Origin: AP-15 sp963703745
GTDB taxonomy: Bacteria > Pseudomonadota > Alphaproteobacteria > ATCC43930 > CGMCC-115725
Assembly (NCBI GenBank): GCA_963703745.1
Contig: CAVPFL010000002.1
Coordinates: 1,736,001 to 1,800,000 of the forward strand
Length of the DNA: 64,000 bases
Direction of reading: 5' to 3'
A program made the translations under genes and the position numbers. The notes below the pieces were generated by a model, which saw only the letters and a program-made list of their open reading frames with translations, was not told the DNA's origin and made no database searches. Shown piece by piece: positions 17,775 through 26,187 of the stretch. Each line of letters begins with the position of its first letter. Position 1 is the stretch's first letter.

Positions 17775-19976
17775 CTACTCCGCTGCGGCCGCCGCGGGGT
17801 GGGTCAGCTCCAGAGCGCGCTGCGCGACGGCGGCGGTGGCAGCCGGGGTATCGCCTTCGCCGGCAATCTGCACCGTCGGGAACGCGAATTTGATGCCATT
17901 GGCATCGAACGCCGCTTTGATCATGGCAAGGGCCTTTCGCCGGATGACGAAATTCTCGCCGGGCAAGGTCATCATTTTCATACGGAGCTGGACTGCGAAA
18001 TCGCCGAGCGCGTCGACGCCTTGCATCTTTAGCGGTTCGAGGATCAGCGGCTTGAATTCGGGGTCCTCTGCCAGCTCCAGCCCGACCTGCTTGATCAGCT
18101 TTCTGGCGCGGTCGATATCGCTGTCATAGGTGATGCCAACCATGAGTTTGTCGATGACCCAATCGCGACTCTGGTTCTGGACGGCGCCCAACAGGCTGAA
18201 TGGAACCGTATAGACCGCGCCGCGTTGATGCCGCAGCCTGACCGAACGAATGCTGAAGCCTTCGACGGTGCCCTTATAGTTGCCGCTCTGGATGTATTCG
18301 CCGACCCGAAAGGCGTCGTCGACCAGGTAGAACATGCCGGCGATGATGTCGCGGGCAAAGGTTTGCGCGCCGAAGCCGACCGCGATACCGAGGACACCCG
18401 CGCCGGCGACCAGCGGCGTGATCGGCACGCCCATCGCCGACAGCGCCATCAACACGGCGACGACGATGACCACGACGAACAGAATATTCCGAAAGATTGG
18501 CAGCAAGGTGCGCAGCCGAGCCCGCTTTCGCGCCTCGTCGGTGCTCGGCTGGCCCAGATCGGCGCTCTCGGCGAGCTTGCGATCGATCGCCGTTTTCATG
18601 GCGTGCCACAGGACGTCGGCGACGAGGAGGATGATAACGGCGCTCAACACGCCGTGCGCGAGGAGGGTTAACATGTCATCCCCGGCGGCGAGGTGAACGA
18701 GGTCGATACCCCAGCCCCAGGCGAGCACCGCTGCCGCGCCGATGAAAAGCAGCGCGCGTATGCCGCGCTCGAGGCTGATCGCGATGACGCTGGGCGGACC
18801 CTCACCGACCTGCGGAGAACGCGGCGGTCGAAGTAGATGTTGGACCGCGCGACGGCTCACGCCTAAAGCGAGCGGCAGGGTGATGACGACCAGAACAAGC
18901 CAGAAGCTCGCCATGGCGTGGAGCACCCAAAGCACCCACAACAGCACGATGCCGATTGTCAGCAAGGCGTTCTGTGCGCCGCGTCCGAGGCGATGGGTTG
19001 CGTGCGGCAGGGCATCCGCGCCGTCTGCAACTGCTACCGGACGGCGCCAAACTGTTTCCAGCGCGATGGCAAGGAGTCCGAGCCCGAGGGCGTAAGCGAC
19101 GAGCTGGCGACTCTCCAGGGAAAGCCCAAGCCTATCCAACAGCCCAAACTCCACCCAGCCAAAGGCAAATAAGCCGACAAAAGCGGCGATACGCCGACAC
19201 CAAAAGCGGGCCGCCACGGTGTCCACGGGAATGATGCGAAAGCGCTCGTGCTGGGGGGCCAGCAAGAAATGGCCAATAGCGATGGCCAGACGGATCACGA
19301 GAAAGACGAGGAGGTAGCCGAGGATCATCTCGCGAAACAGCGGCGCCCAATCGAGGGCGAGGAAGGGGCCAATGCTGCCCAGGGCAAACGCCGCCACCAC
19401 ACCGACGGCAAAGGCAAAGCGCGTGGCGACGACCCGCAGGCGATCGTTCACCGTCTCAAGCGGGTGCGCGTCGAGATGCCGTCGGACCTTCTCTGTCGCC
19501 TTGCGAAACAGCCACTCAACGCCAAAGCCCAAGGCCACAAACAGAGCGAGATGCAGCAGGACTTTGACCCTTCCGCGATCTCCAAGATCAGCGGAGACGA
19601 CGGTGGCGGCGTGCTCGAACTGGCTTGGCAAATCCGGAAGCGCCGTGCCGAGCGCAACGATGTGCTCGCGAACCGCGGCGACACGCGAGTCGAATTCGTG
19701 GGAAATCGAATTCGTTTCCTCGTCCGATTTGTTCTCCTGGGCGACCTCGGCCTTGCTCTCTTGTTCCAGCCAATCACGCACCTTCGGATCGGCCAGCAGC
19801 ACCATCAGCTCCTGGATTTTCTCCGGTGTCGCCTCGCTTTTCTCGGACGGCGCAGGTTTCCCTGCTTTGGACGCCGCCGCCAAAGCGCCTGATGACGGCG
19901 CCGTCGCAAGAGTGATTGCAGCAAGAAAGACTGCCGCGGCGCGCGTCAAAGAGCCTATGGCTGCAATTTCAGACAT
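17775..19976 (-). CDS. MscS-family mechanosensitive channel with large periplasmic/membrane N-domain
   Basis: The ATG at 19976, with GGGAGA upstream, gives a signal peptide (RAAAVFLAAITLATAPSS); the frame upstream to 20153 is unlikely to be translated. The product is 733 residues. A charged linker (LADPKVRDWLEQESKAEVAQ) is followed by about ten hydrophobic helices and then the MscS core: GVLGIAVGFGAQTFARDIIA (pore helix), FYLVDDAFRVGEYIQSGNYK (beta domain). The C-terminal alpha/beta domain ends around FPTVQIAGEGD. It protects against hypo-osmotic shock and resembles the longer YbdG/MscM-type channels. It converges with ribF (9 bp apart) and diverges from ileS. Confidence 0.88.
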   Translation of the reverse strand: MSEIAAIGSLTRAAAVFLAAITLATAPSSGALAAASKAGKPAPSEKSEATPEKIQELMVLLADPKVRDWLEQESKAEVAQENKSDEETNSISHEFDSRVAAVREHIVALGTALPDLPSQFEHAATVVSADLGDRGRVKVLLHLALFVALGFGVEWLFRKATEKVRRHLDAHPLETVNDRLRVVATRFAFAVGVVAAFALGSIGPFLALDWAPLFREMILGYLLVFLVIRLAIAIGHFLLAPQHERFRIIPVDTVAARFWCRRIAAFVGLFAFGWVEFGLLDRLGLSLESRQLVAYALGLGLLAIALETVWRRPVAVADGADALPHATHRLGRGAQNALLTIGIVLLWVLWVLHAMASFWLVLVVITLPLALGVSRRAVQHLLRPPRSPQVGEGPPSVIAISLERGIRALLFIGAAAVLAWGWGIDLVHLAAGDDMLTLLAHGVLSAVIILLVADVLWHAMKTAIDRKLAESADLGQPSTDEARKRARLRTLLPIFRNILFVVVIVVAVLMALSAMGVPITPLVAGAGVLGIAVGFGAQTFARDIIAGMFYLVDDAFRVGEYIQSGNYKGTVEGFSIRSVRLRHQRGAVYTVPFSLLGAVQNQSRDWVIDKLMVGITYDSDIDRARKLIKQVGLELAEDPEFKPLILEPLKMQGVDALGDFAVQLRMKMMTLPGENFVIRRKALAMIKAAFDANGIKFAFPTVQIAGEGDTPAATAAVAQRALELTHPAAAAAE

Positions 19977-20139
19977 GCGATCGTCTCCCGCCGAACCGCA
20001 ACATGTGCGAGCATACACCATCGAGCGCGGAATTGCGACGGACCCTACGTTTGGTGCAAAAAGTGCAAGCGGGAACGCCGCGTTGATTTGACGGGCCGGT
20101 AGTCCTTCCTTATTTTCTGGCCTCGTTCCGAAAGAAGCT

Positions 20140-22995
20140 ATGCCAATGCCCACGGATTATCGTCCGACCGTCTTCCTGCCAAAGACCGGCTTCCCGATGC
20201 GCGGCGACCTGCCAAAGCGCGAGCCGGCGATTCTGGTACGCTGGGAGGAGATGGATCTGTATCGCCGGCTGCGCGACGTCTCGTGCGGACGGGAGAAATT
20301 CGTCCTGCACGACGGACCGCCCTACGCCAATGCCGAGCTTCATCTTGGGACCGCGCTCAACAAGATTTTGAAGGACGTGGTCAACCGATCGCAACAGATG
20401 CTCGGCAAGGACGCACCCTATGTCCCGGGCTGGGACTGTCACGGTCTGCCGATCGAGTGGATCATCGAGGAAAAGTACCGAGCCAAGGGCCAATCCAAGG
20501 ACAGCGTGCCGATCGACCAATTTCGGCGCGAATGCCGCGAATTCGCGGCTCGTTGGATCGAGGTGCAGAAGCGTGATTTCAAGCGTCTCGGGGTCATCGG
20601 GGATTGGCAAAATCCCTATACGACCATGGCGTATTCCGCCGAAGCACAGATCGTTCGCGAAATCGGCAAGTTTTTGGTCAATGGCGCGTTATACAAGGGC
20701 TCGAAGCCGGTTCTCTGGTCGGTCGTCGAGCAGACCGCGCTCGCCGAAGCGGAGGTCGAATATTACGACCACCGATCGACCACGGTCTGGGTGCGGTTTC
20801 CGATGGTGCGGTCCGGGCGACCGGCGCTCGCCGATGCCGCAGCGCTGATCTGGACGACAACACCCTGGACCTTGCCGGGTAATCGCGCGATCGCATTCAG
20901 CCCGCGGCTCGATTATGCGGCGATCCGGGTCGAGAGTGTGGCCGAAGGCAGGCGCGCCCGGCCAGGCGAGATCCTGCTCATCGCCGAGGCGCTGGTCGAG
21001 GAGGTGGCAAAACGCGCCGGCATCGAGGCATATTCGGTCGTCGACCGATTTTCCGGCGAAGCGCTCGCCGGGACGATCGCGAGCCATCCGCTGCGCGGTC
21101 AGGGTTATGATTTCGATGTGCCGTTGCTGGCAGCCCGCTTTGTCGAAAGTGACCAGGGCACCGGATTCGTTCACATCGCCCCGGGACATGGGGCCGATGA
21201 TTTCGAGCTCGGCCAGGCGAACGGTCTGCCGGTGCCGGACACAATCGGCCCGGACGGCGTCTATCTGCCTCAGGTCCCGCTCTTTGCCGGGCGGTCGGTC
21301 TATCGGCCGGACGGCAAACAGGGGGACGCGAACGAGGCGGTGATCGCTGCGATCGATGCCGCGGCCGGGCTCTTGGCCCGCGGCTCTCTCGTGCATTCCT
21401 ATCCGCATTCGTGGCGCTCGAAAGCGCCGCTGATATTTCGCAACACGCCACAATGGTTCATCGGGATGGAGGTGAACGGGCTGCGGCGGAAAGCCCTGGC
21501 GGCGATTGCCGAGACGCGCTGGGTCCCACCGCAAGGCCGGAACCGGATCGAGGCGATGGTCGAAAGCAAGCCGGACTGGTGCGTCTCGCGCCAGCGTGCC
21601 TGGGGCGTGCCGATCGCGGTATTCACCCACCGCGAGACCGGCGAGCCGCTGCGCGACCCGGCCGTCGTCGAACGCGTTGCCGCCGCGGTCGAGCGTGATG
21701 GGGCCGATGTCTGGTTCGGTGCCGACCCGTCTCAGTTCCTCGGTAATGCCTACGATCCCGCCGAGTGGGAGAAGGTTACCGACATCGTCGAAGTGTGGTT
21801 CGATTCGGGATCGACGCACGCCTTTGTGCTCGAGCAGCGGCCCGAGCTTCGATGGCCTGCCGATCTTTATTTGGAGGGCTCGGATCAGCATCGCGGCTGG
21901 TTTCAGTCTTCATTGGTCGAGGCCTGCGGAACCCGCGGTCGTGCGCCTTACGAAGCCGTGCTCACCCACGGCTTCCTCCTCGACGAAGACGGGCGCAAAA
22001 TGTCGAAATCCCTCGGCAACGTCATCGCGCCGCAGCAAGTCATGCAGCAGAGCGGCGCCGACATCCTGCGCCTGTGGGTGGTCGGCTCCGATTACACCGA
22101 GGATGTCCGTGTCGGCCCGGAGATCCTGAAGCATCACAGCGACGTCTACCGCCGTCTGCGCAACACCTTGCGTTACCTGCTGGGCGCGCTTGACGGCTAC
22201 TCGTCTGCCGAGGCGGTCGGGATCGAGGCGATGCCGGAATTGGAGCGCTGGGTATTGCACCGCCTCGCCGAACTCGACCAATTGGTGCGGCGTTCGGTCG
22301 ACGCGTTCGATTTCCACGACATGTTCACGGCGCTCTACAATTTCTGCGCGGTGGACCTGTCGGCCTTCTACTTCGACATCCGCAAGGACCGGCTGTACTG
22401 CGACGCGCCCGACGACATCAGACGGCGGGGGGTGCGAACGGTGCTCGATCGCTGTTTCGACTGTCTCGTCCGTTGGCTGGCCCCGGTCATCTGCTTTACG
22501 GCTGAAGAGGCTTGGCTGGCCCGGCATGGTGACGTGCCAGGGCGCAGTATTCATCTCGAGCTGTTCTCCGATGTGCCTGGCATGTGGCAGGACGAGGCGC
22601 TCGCCGAACGCTGGCAGACGTTGCGCGACTTGCGCTGCGTCGTCACGGGCGGGCTTGAGCTCGAGCGCGCAGCGAAGCGGCTGGGCTCGAGCTTGCAGGC
22701 CGCGATCGAGCTGTTTGTCCCGGAACGCCTCGTCGATCTCGTCCGCAACGTCGATTTTGCCGAGCTGTGCATCACCTCGGCCGGGACGGTCCGGCCCGGG
22801 CCGGTTCCGGACGACGCTTTCGCGCTTTCCGATGTCACCGAGATCGGCGTGCGTGTGTCTCTGGCGCCGGGTGATCGCTGTGAGCGGTGCTGGAGGGTCC
22901 TACCCGAAGTAGGTCAAACGCCCGGTAGTGCCGATCTCTGCCGCCGTTGTGCCGAGGTCGTCAATCGGAGCACCGCTCAGACGAGCGCCAGCTGA
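20140..22995 (+). CDS. ileS: Isoleucyl-tRNA synthetase with altered HIGH signature
   Basis: A 951-residue class I synthetase, the IleRS1 type by length and N-terminus (KTGFPMRGDLPKREP). Editing-domain motifs TTPWTLPGNRAIAF and GFVHIAPGHGADDFELG are intact. KMSKS is perfect at 620-624. A C-terminal zinc site has Cys914, 917, 934 and 937. The class signature, normally PPYANGxxHIGH, reads PYANAELHLGT (68-71): the glycine after N is Ala and the last His is Thr. The bases read clearly (CAT CTT GGG ACC). It charges tRNA-Ile and is essential, and no second ileS is in view. It is followed directly by lspA. Confidence 0.96.
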   Translation: MPMPTDYRPTVFLPKTGFPMRGDLPKREPAILVRWEEMDLYRRLRDVSCGREKFVLHDGPPYANAELHLGTALNKILKDVVNRSQQMLGKDAPYVPGWDCHGLPIEWIIEEKYRAKGQSKDSVPIDQFRRECREFAARWIEVQKRDFKRLGVIGDWQNPYTTMAYSAEAQIVREIGKFLVNGALYKGSKPVLWSVVEQTALAEAEVEYYDHRSTTVWVRFPMVRSGRPALADAAALIWTTTPWTLPGNRAIAFSPRLDYAAIRVESVAEGRRARPGEILLIAEALVEEVAKRAGIEAYSVVDRFSGEALAGTIASHPLRGQGYDFDVPLLAARFVESDQGTGFVHIAPGHGADDFELGQANGLPVPDTIGPDGVYLPQVPLFAGRSVYRPDGKQGDANEAVIAAIDAAAGLLARGSLVHSYPHSWRSKAPLIFRNTPQWFIGMEVNGLRRKALAAIAETRWVPPQGRNRIEAMVESKPDWCVSRQRAWGVPIAVFTHRETGEPLRDPAVVERVAAAVERDGADVWFGADPSQFLGNAYDPAEWEKVTDIVEVWFDSGSTHAFVLEQRPELRWPADLYLEGSDQHRGWFQSSLVEACGTRGRAPYEAVLTHGFLLDEDGRKMSKSLGNVIAPQQVMQQSGADILRLWVVGSDYTEDVRVGPEILKHHSDVYRRLRNTLRYLLGALDGYSSAEAVGIEAMPELERWVLHRLAELDQLVRRSVDAFDFHDMFTALYNFCAVDLSAFYFDIRKDRLYCDAPDDIRRRGVRTVLDRCFDCLVRWLAPVICFTAEEAWLARHGDVPGRSIHLELFSDVPGMWQDEALAERWQTLRDLRCVVTGGLELERAAKRLGSSLQAAIELFVPERLVDLVRNVDFAELCITSAGTVRPGPVPDDAFALSDVTEIGVRVSLAPGDRCERCWRVLPEVGQTPGSADLCRRCAEVVNRSTAQTSAS

Positions 22996-23000
22996 CGCTG

Positions 23001-23468
23001 GTGCGGGGCCTCGCCGCAGCGATGGCGGTTGTGGTCATCGATCAGCTCAGCAAGGCTGCCGTCCGGGGCTACTTCGCCGGGCATGCGGTGGGCGAGCATG
23101 AGAATGTCACATCCTTTTTCAACGTCGTCCTGATCTACAATCGTGGAATGAGCTTCGGCTTATTCAACGGCGTCGGAGGGGTGAATGCGTTACTGTTCTC
23201 TCTTGTTGCTGCAGCGATCGTCACGGTCTTGGTCTATTGGCTGAGCCGGGTCGAGAGCCCGCTGCTCGCTGTGGCGATCGGACTGATCATTGGTGGCGCC
23301 ATCGGCAACGTGATCGATCGAATTCGCCTCGGCGCCGTTGTTGATTTTCTCGATTTTCACGCCGGATCGTGGCATTGGCCGGCGTTCAATGTCGCCGACA
23401 GCGCCATCTGCATCGGCGTCGCGGTGATGTTGCTTGATGGCTTGCTTCTGCGGCGGGAAGCGCATTAA
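23001..23468 (+). CDS. lspA: Signal peptidase II (lipoprotein signal peptidase)
   Basis: A membrane aspartyl protease that removes lipoprotein signal peptides. I place the start at GTG 23001, 5 bp after the ileS stop, giving 155 residues; an ATG at 22947 overlapping ileS is the alternative. The two catalytic Asp motifs are present: GNVIDRIRLGAVVDF and AFNVADSAICIG. Four hydrophobic helices fit the family (AAAMAVVVIDQLSK first). It is coupled to ileS, as in many proteobacteria, and is followed after 26 bp by a lipoprotein gene, a natural client. Confidence 0.92.
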   Translation: MRGLAAAMAVVVIDQLSKAAVRGYFAGHAVGEHENVTSFFNVVLIYNRGMSFGLFNGVGGVNALLFSLVAAAIVTVLVYWLSRVESPLLAVAIGLIIGGAIGNVIDRIRLGAVVDFLDFHAGSWHWPAFNVADSAICIGVAVMLLDGLLLRREAH

Positions 23469-23494
23469 ATATCGAGCAGGGAGGGGGATCTGCC

Positions 23495-23983
23495 ATGTCG
23501 AGTCTTCACGGGGTTCGTGGCGCGGGCCGCGGTTTTGTCGCCGTGGGTGCGCTATGTCTCACTGGGCCATTGTTGATTGCCGGGTGCACCGATTTCAAAC
23601 GGTCGATCGGGCTCGAGCCGACATTGCCCGACGAGTTCGCCGTCGAATCGCGAGCGCCGCTGACAATCCCACCCGATTTTGAACTGAGGCCGCCCCAGCC
23701 CGGAGCCACGCGGCCGCAGGAGAAGAGCGCCGACCAGCAGGCCAAACAGGTGATCGAGCAAGCCGGGCCCGGTGAACCAGGCAAGCAGGCATCCGATTTC
23801 CGGCTGCGCCGCTCCGAGGACGGGCTGCCCGATATCGGTGCGCGCAGCGGGCAGGCGCCCGACCCGAATGCCGCCGTCGCCGATCAGAGCCTGTCGAGCA
23901 AGCTGTTGGGTTACGACGGCGCGACTGGCGCCAGCGGCGAGGTCGAAAAACGCGAAACGACCCCGCTGAAAGGGGTGTATTGA
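23495..23983 (+). CDS. DUF3035 lipoprotein, BamF-type outer-membrane assembly subunit
   Basis: A 162-residue lipoprotein: the signal ends GPLLIAGC, with the Cys as lipid site. The conserved stretch follows at once: LEPTLPDEFAVESRAPLTI then PPDFELRPPQPG. This is the signature of the alphaproteobacterial DUF3035 family, reported as subunit BamF of the beta-barrel assembly machine. The C-terminal half is low-complexity and polar. The position after ileS-lspA is the usual place for this family. Assignment to the Bam complex is by family only. Confidence 0.8.
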   Translation: MSSLHGVRGAGRGFVAVGALCLTGPLLIAGCTDFKRSIGLEPTLPDEFAVESRAPLTIPPDFELRPPQPGATRPQEKSADQQAKQVIEQAGPGEPGKQASDFRLRRSEDGLPDIGARSGQAPDPNAAVADQSLSSKLLGYDGATGASGEVEKRETTPLKGVY

Positions 23984-23999
23984 GCGAGCGACGGCACGC

Positions 24000-24908
24000 C
24001 TACTCCGGTACGAGCAGCAGGTTGTGCGCCTCGCCCCACCGAAATGGCGGCTCAACCGCGACATAAGCAGCCCAATCGGCCTCGGCCATGCCATGATCAA
24101 GGAGAATGCCAAGCATCCGATAGCCGACGCTGCGCAAGCGGTCACGGATTGCCCCCCGGTCGCCTGCACCTTCGTGTCCGGTCTCGATCACCAAGGTCGG
24201 GCGAAACCGGCCGAGGGTGGCCTCGGCTCCGTCGAGCACCTGCCGCTCATAGCCCTCGACATCGATTTTGATCAGGTCGGTCCGGTCGAGGCCGTGCTCG
24301 GCAGCAAGTGAGTCGAGGCTCCGCAAGGCGACACGCAATGCGTTACAACCGGGGCCGGCGGCGCCAATTTTCGCGGTCCCCGTGTCGCTTCGCGCGGAGG
24401 TCACGACTGGCACCGCGAATTCCGCGAAACCGTCGTGGTCACCGACCGCACATTGCATCATCTGGACTTGGTGTAGCCCGTTAGCACCGAGCGTGGCCTC
24501 GAGAGCGGCAGCCGCACGTGGCGCCGGTTCAGCGGCAAGGACCCGTCCCGCTGCACCGACGGCGCGAGCGAACGGAATGGTCCATTCGCCGAGGTTCGCC
24601 CCGATATCGATCGCGACCGCGCCTGGCCTCAGATAGCCCAGCGCTGCGGGGTGGACGCGCGGCGGATGGAGCAGCGCCCGCCGCCCGCGCACATCGAGCG
24701 GACATGGCACATAGATCAAATCGCCTGTACGGTGCAGGGTGAAGCCGCCGGGCCAGTCCCGCTCTAGCCTCGCGAGGAGGCGCTTTTCTCGCCATCGCCG
24801 AACCAGCCGCGTGCCGGGCGTCTCAGAGCCGTCGGGCGGGCGCAGCTTCCACAGCGCCTTCAGCAGCGCCATCATTGCGCGGAGATCGGCGGGATCGCCC
24901 TTTCTCAC
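24000..24908 (-). CDS. FkbM-family methyltransferase
   Basis: A 302-residue protein with a GTG start at 24908 behind AAGAGGAAC; an ATG at 24875 is the alternative. FkbM signature elements are in order: VAIDIGANLGEWTIPFAR (SAM loop), VLAAEPAPRAAAALE, LIKIDVEGYERQVLDGA and RPTLVIETGHEG. These enzymes often O-methylate sugars of glycans or antibiotics. It lies alone, downstream of and convergent with the lspA operon. A link to the surface glycan is only a guess. Confidence 0.88.
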   Translation of the reverse strand: MRKGDPADLRAMMALLKALWKLRPPDGSETPGTRLVRRWREKRLLARLERDWPGGFTLHRTGDLIYVPCPLDVRGRRALLHPPRVHPAALGYLRPGAVAIDIGANLGEWTIPFARAVGAAGRVLAAEPAPRAAAALEATLGANGLHQVQMMQCAVGDHDGFAEFAVPVVTSARSDTGTAKIGAAGPGCNALRVALRSLDSLAAEHGLDRTDLIKIDVEGYERQVLDGAEATLGRFRPTLVIETGHEGAGDRGAIRDRLRSVGYRMLGILLDHGMAEADWAAYVAVEPPFRWGEAHNLLLVPE

Positions 24909-24931
24909 GTTCCTCTTGGGCCGGGTCGCTC

Positions 24932-26185
24932 TTAGGCGAGCAATCCCGCTGCCGGCCTCGCCGCGCTGCTGTCGGGGAACACGTCCGCTTCCAATGCGCG
25001 ATCATCAACGCGCAGGTGATCCCGGAGCAGGCCCTTTAAGACAGCACGCAGATCGGTCGTCGGCCGCAAATCGCGCTTCTCGTAGAGGTCTCCGTCCTTG
25101 AGACCCGGCCAGTCGGCGAGCACGCGCCCGCCCTTGAGCGCCCCTCCGGCGAGCAGCGCCACCGTCGCGGTGCCATGGTCGGTGCCGTCATTGCCGTTGA
25201 TGCGCGCGGTGCGGCCAAATTCGGTGACCAGCACGACGACCGTCTCATGCCAGGCGTTGCCCATGTTGGTCTCGATCGCAGCGATGGCGCCGTCGAGCGC
25301 GCCCAGCAGGTTGGCTAGTCTGCCTTTTGCCACGCCTTCGTTGACATGGGTGTCCCAACCGTCGAAGGCGAGCGCACCGACCCGCGGGCCCTCTGCACCG
25401 GCAAGGAATTTCCCCGCCGCACCTGCGGCCTCGCCAAAGTATTTACGGATCTGCTCGATCCCGCCGACCTGAACGGCCGGCTTATCGTCCTCCGGCTCGC
25501 TCTCGATGCCTTCGGCGCGGGCAATCGCGGCGAGCCCCTTGCGGTCCTCGAGGGCACGCGCCAGCGCCGGGTCGGTGTGATTGTAGAGGTCGAGAAGACG
25601 CATCGTCGTGTCGTCGCCGACCGGCGGCAGCCGCGGCGGCACCCAGGCTAGCACCGGCGCCGGACCGCGCACGACGAGCGGCGCGATCGGACCGACCGCG
25701 AAAGCCTGTCGACCGGCTGCCGCCTCCCTTTCATACGGTTGGAGCGACGCTGCCGCGCGGTTGAGCCAGCCGGTATCGGCCGCCCCCGGCTTCGGCTGGC
25801 CGCTCTCCAGCACGTCCTGTCCGTCGAAATGCGAACGCTCGCGGTAGGGCGTGGCCACGGCATGCACGATCGCCGCTTGGCCCGCCTGGTACAGGCGATG
25901 GAAGTTGGGCATCGCCGGGTTGAGCGCGAAGAAGCCGTCGAGCGGCAACGCCGGGGTCTGGCCGTCCACTCTGAGCGCGTTTTCGCCGCGCAGCTTGACC
26001 CAGTCGGGGTCGCCGACTGGTGCGACGACGGCCAGCCCGTCGAGCGCGCCGCGCAGAACGATCGTCAAAAAGCGCGGATCACAACCCTCCGCGCGCGCCC
26101 TGACGGGAACACATGTCCAGGCGAACAACGCGCCCGAGCCGAGCAACAGCCCGCGGCGGGTGGTTAAGAGGCGGTTCGACGCCAT
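24932..26185 (-). CDS. Tat-exported DUF1501 protein
   Basis: The ATG at 26185 has a strong GGAGGTGATC site that lies inside the end of the preceding gene. The 417-residue product begins with a twin-arginine signal (LTTRRGLLLGSGALFAW, then VPVRARA). The DUF1501 core is visible: FLTIVLRGALDGLAVVAPVG, RSHFDGQDVLESG, VVVLVTEFGRTARINGNDG and TDHGTATVALLAGGALKGG, which resemble metal sites of alkaline-phosphatase-superfamily (sulfatase-like) enzymes. It forms a tight pair with the DUF1800 gene (2 bp gap). The function is unknown; both are extracytoplasmic candidates. Confidence 0.88.
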   Translation of the reverse strand: MASNRLLTTRRGLLLGSGALFAWTCVPVRARAEGCDPRFLTIVLRGALDGLAVVAPVGDPDWVKLRGENALRVDGQTPALPLDGFFALNPAMPNFHRLYQAGQAAIVHAVATPYRERSHFDGQDVLESGQPKPGAADTGWLNRAAASLQPYEREAAAGRQAFAVGPIAPLVVRGPAPVLAWVPPRLPPVGDDTTMRLLDLYNHTDPALARALEDRKGLAAIARAEGIESEPEDDKPAVQVGGIEQIRKYFGEAAGAAGKFLAGAEGPRVGALAFDGWDTHVNEGVAKGRLANLLGALDGAIAAIETNMGNAWHETVVVLVTEFGRTARINGNDGTDHGTATVALLAGGALKGGRVLADWPGLKDGDLYEKRDLRPTTDLRAVLKGLLRDHLRVDDRALEADVFPDSSAARPAAGLLA

Positions 26186-26187
26186 GA

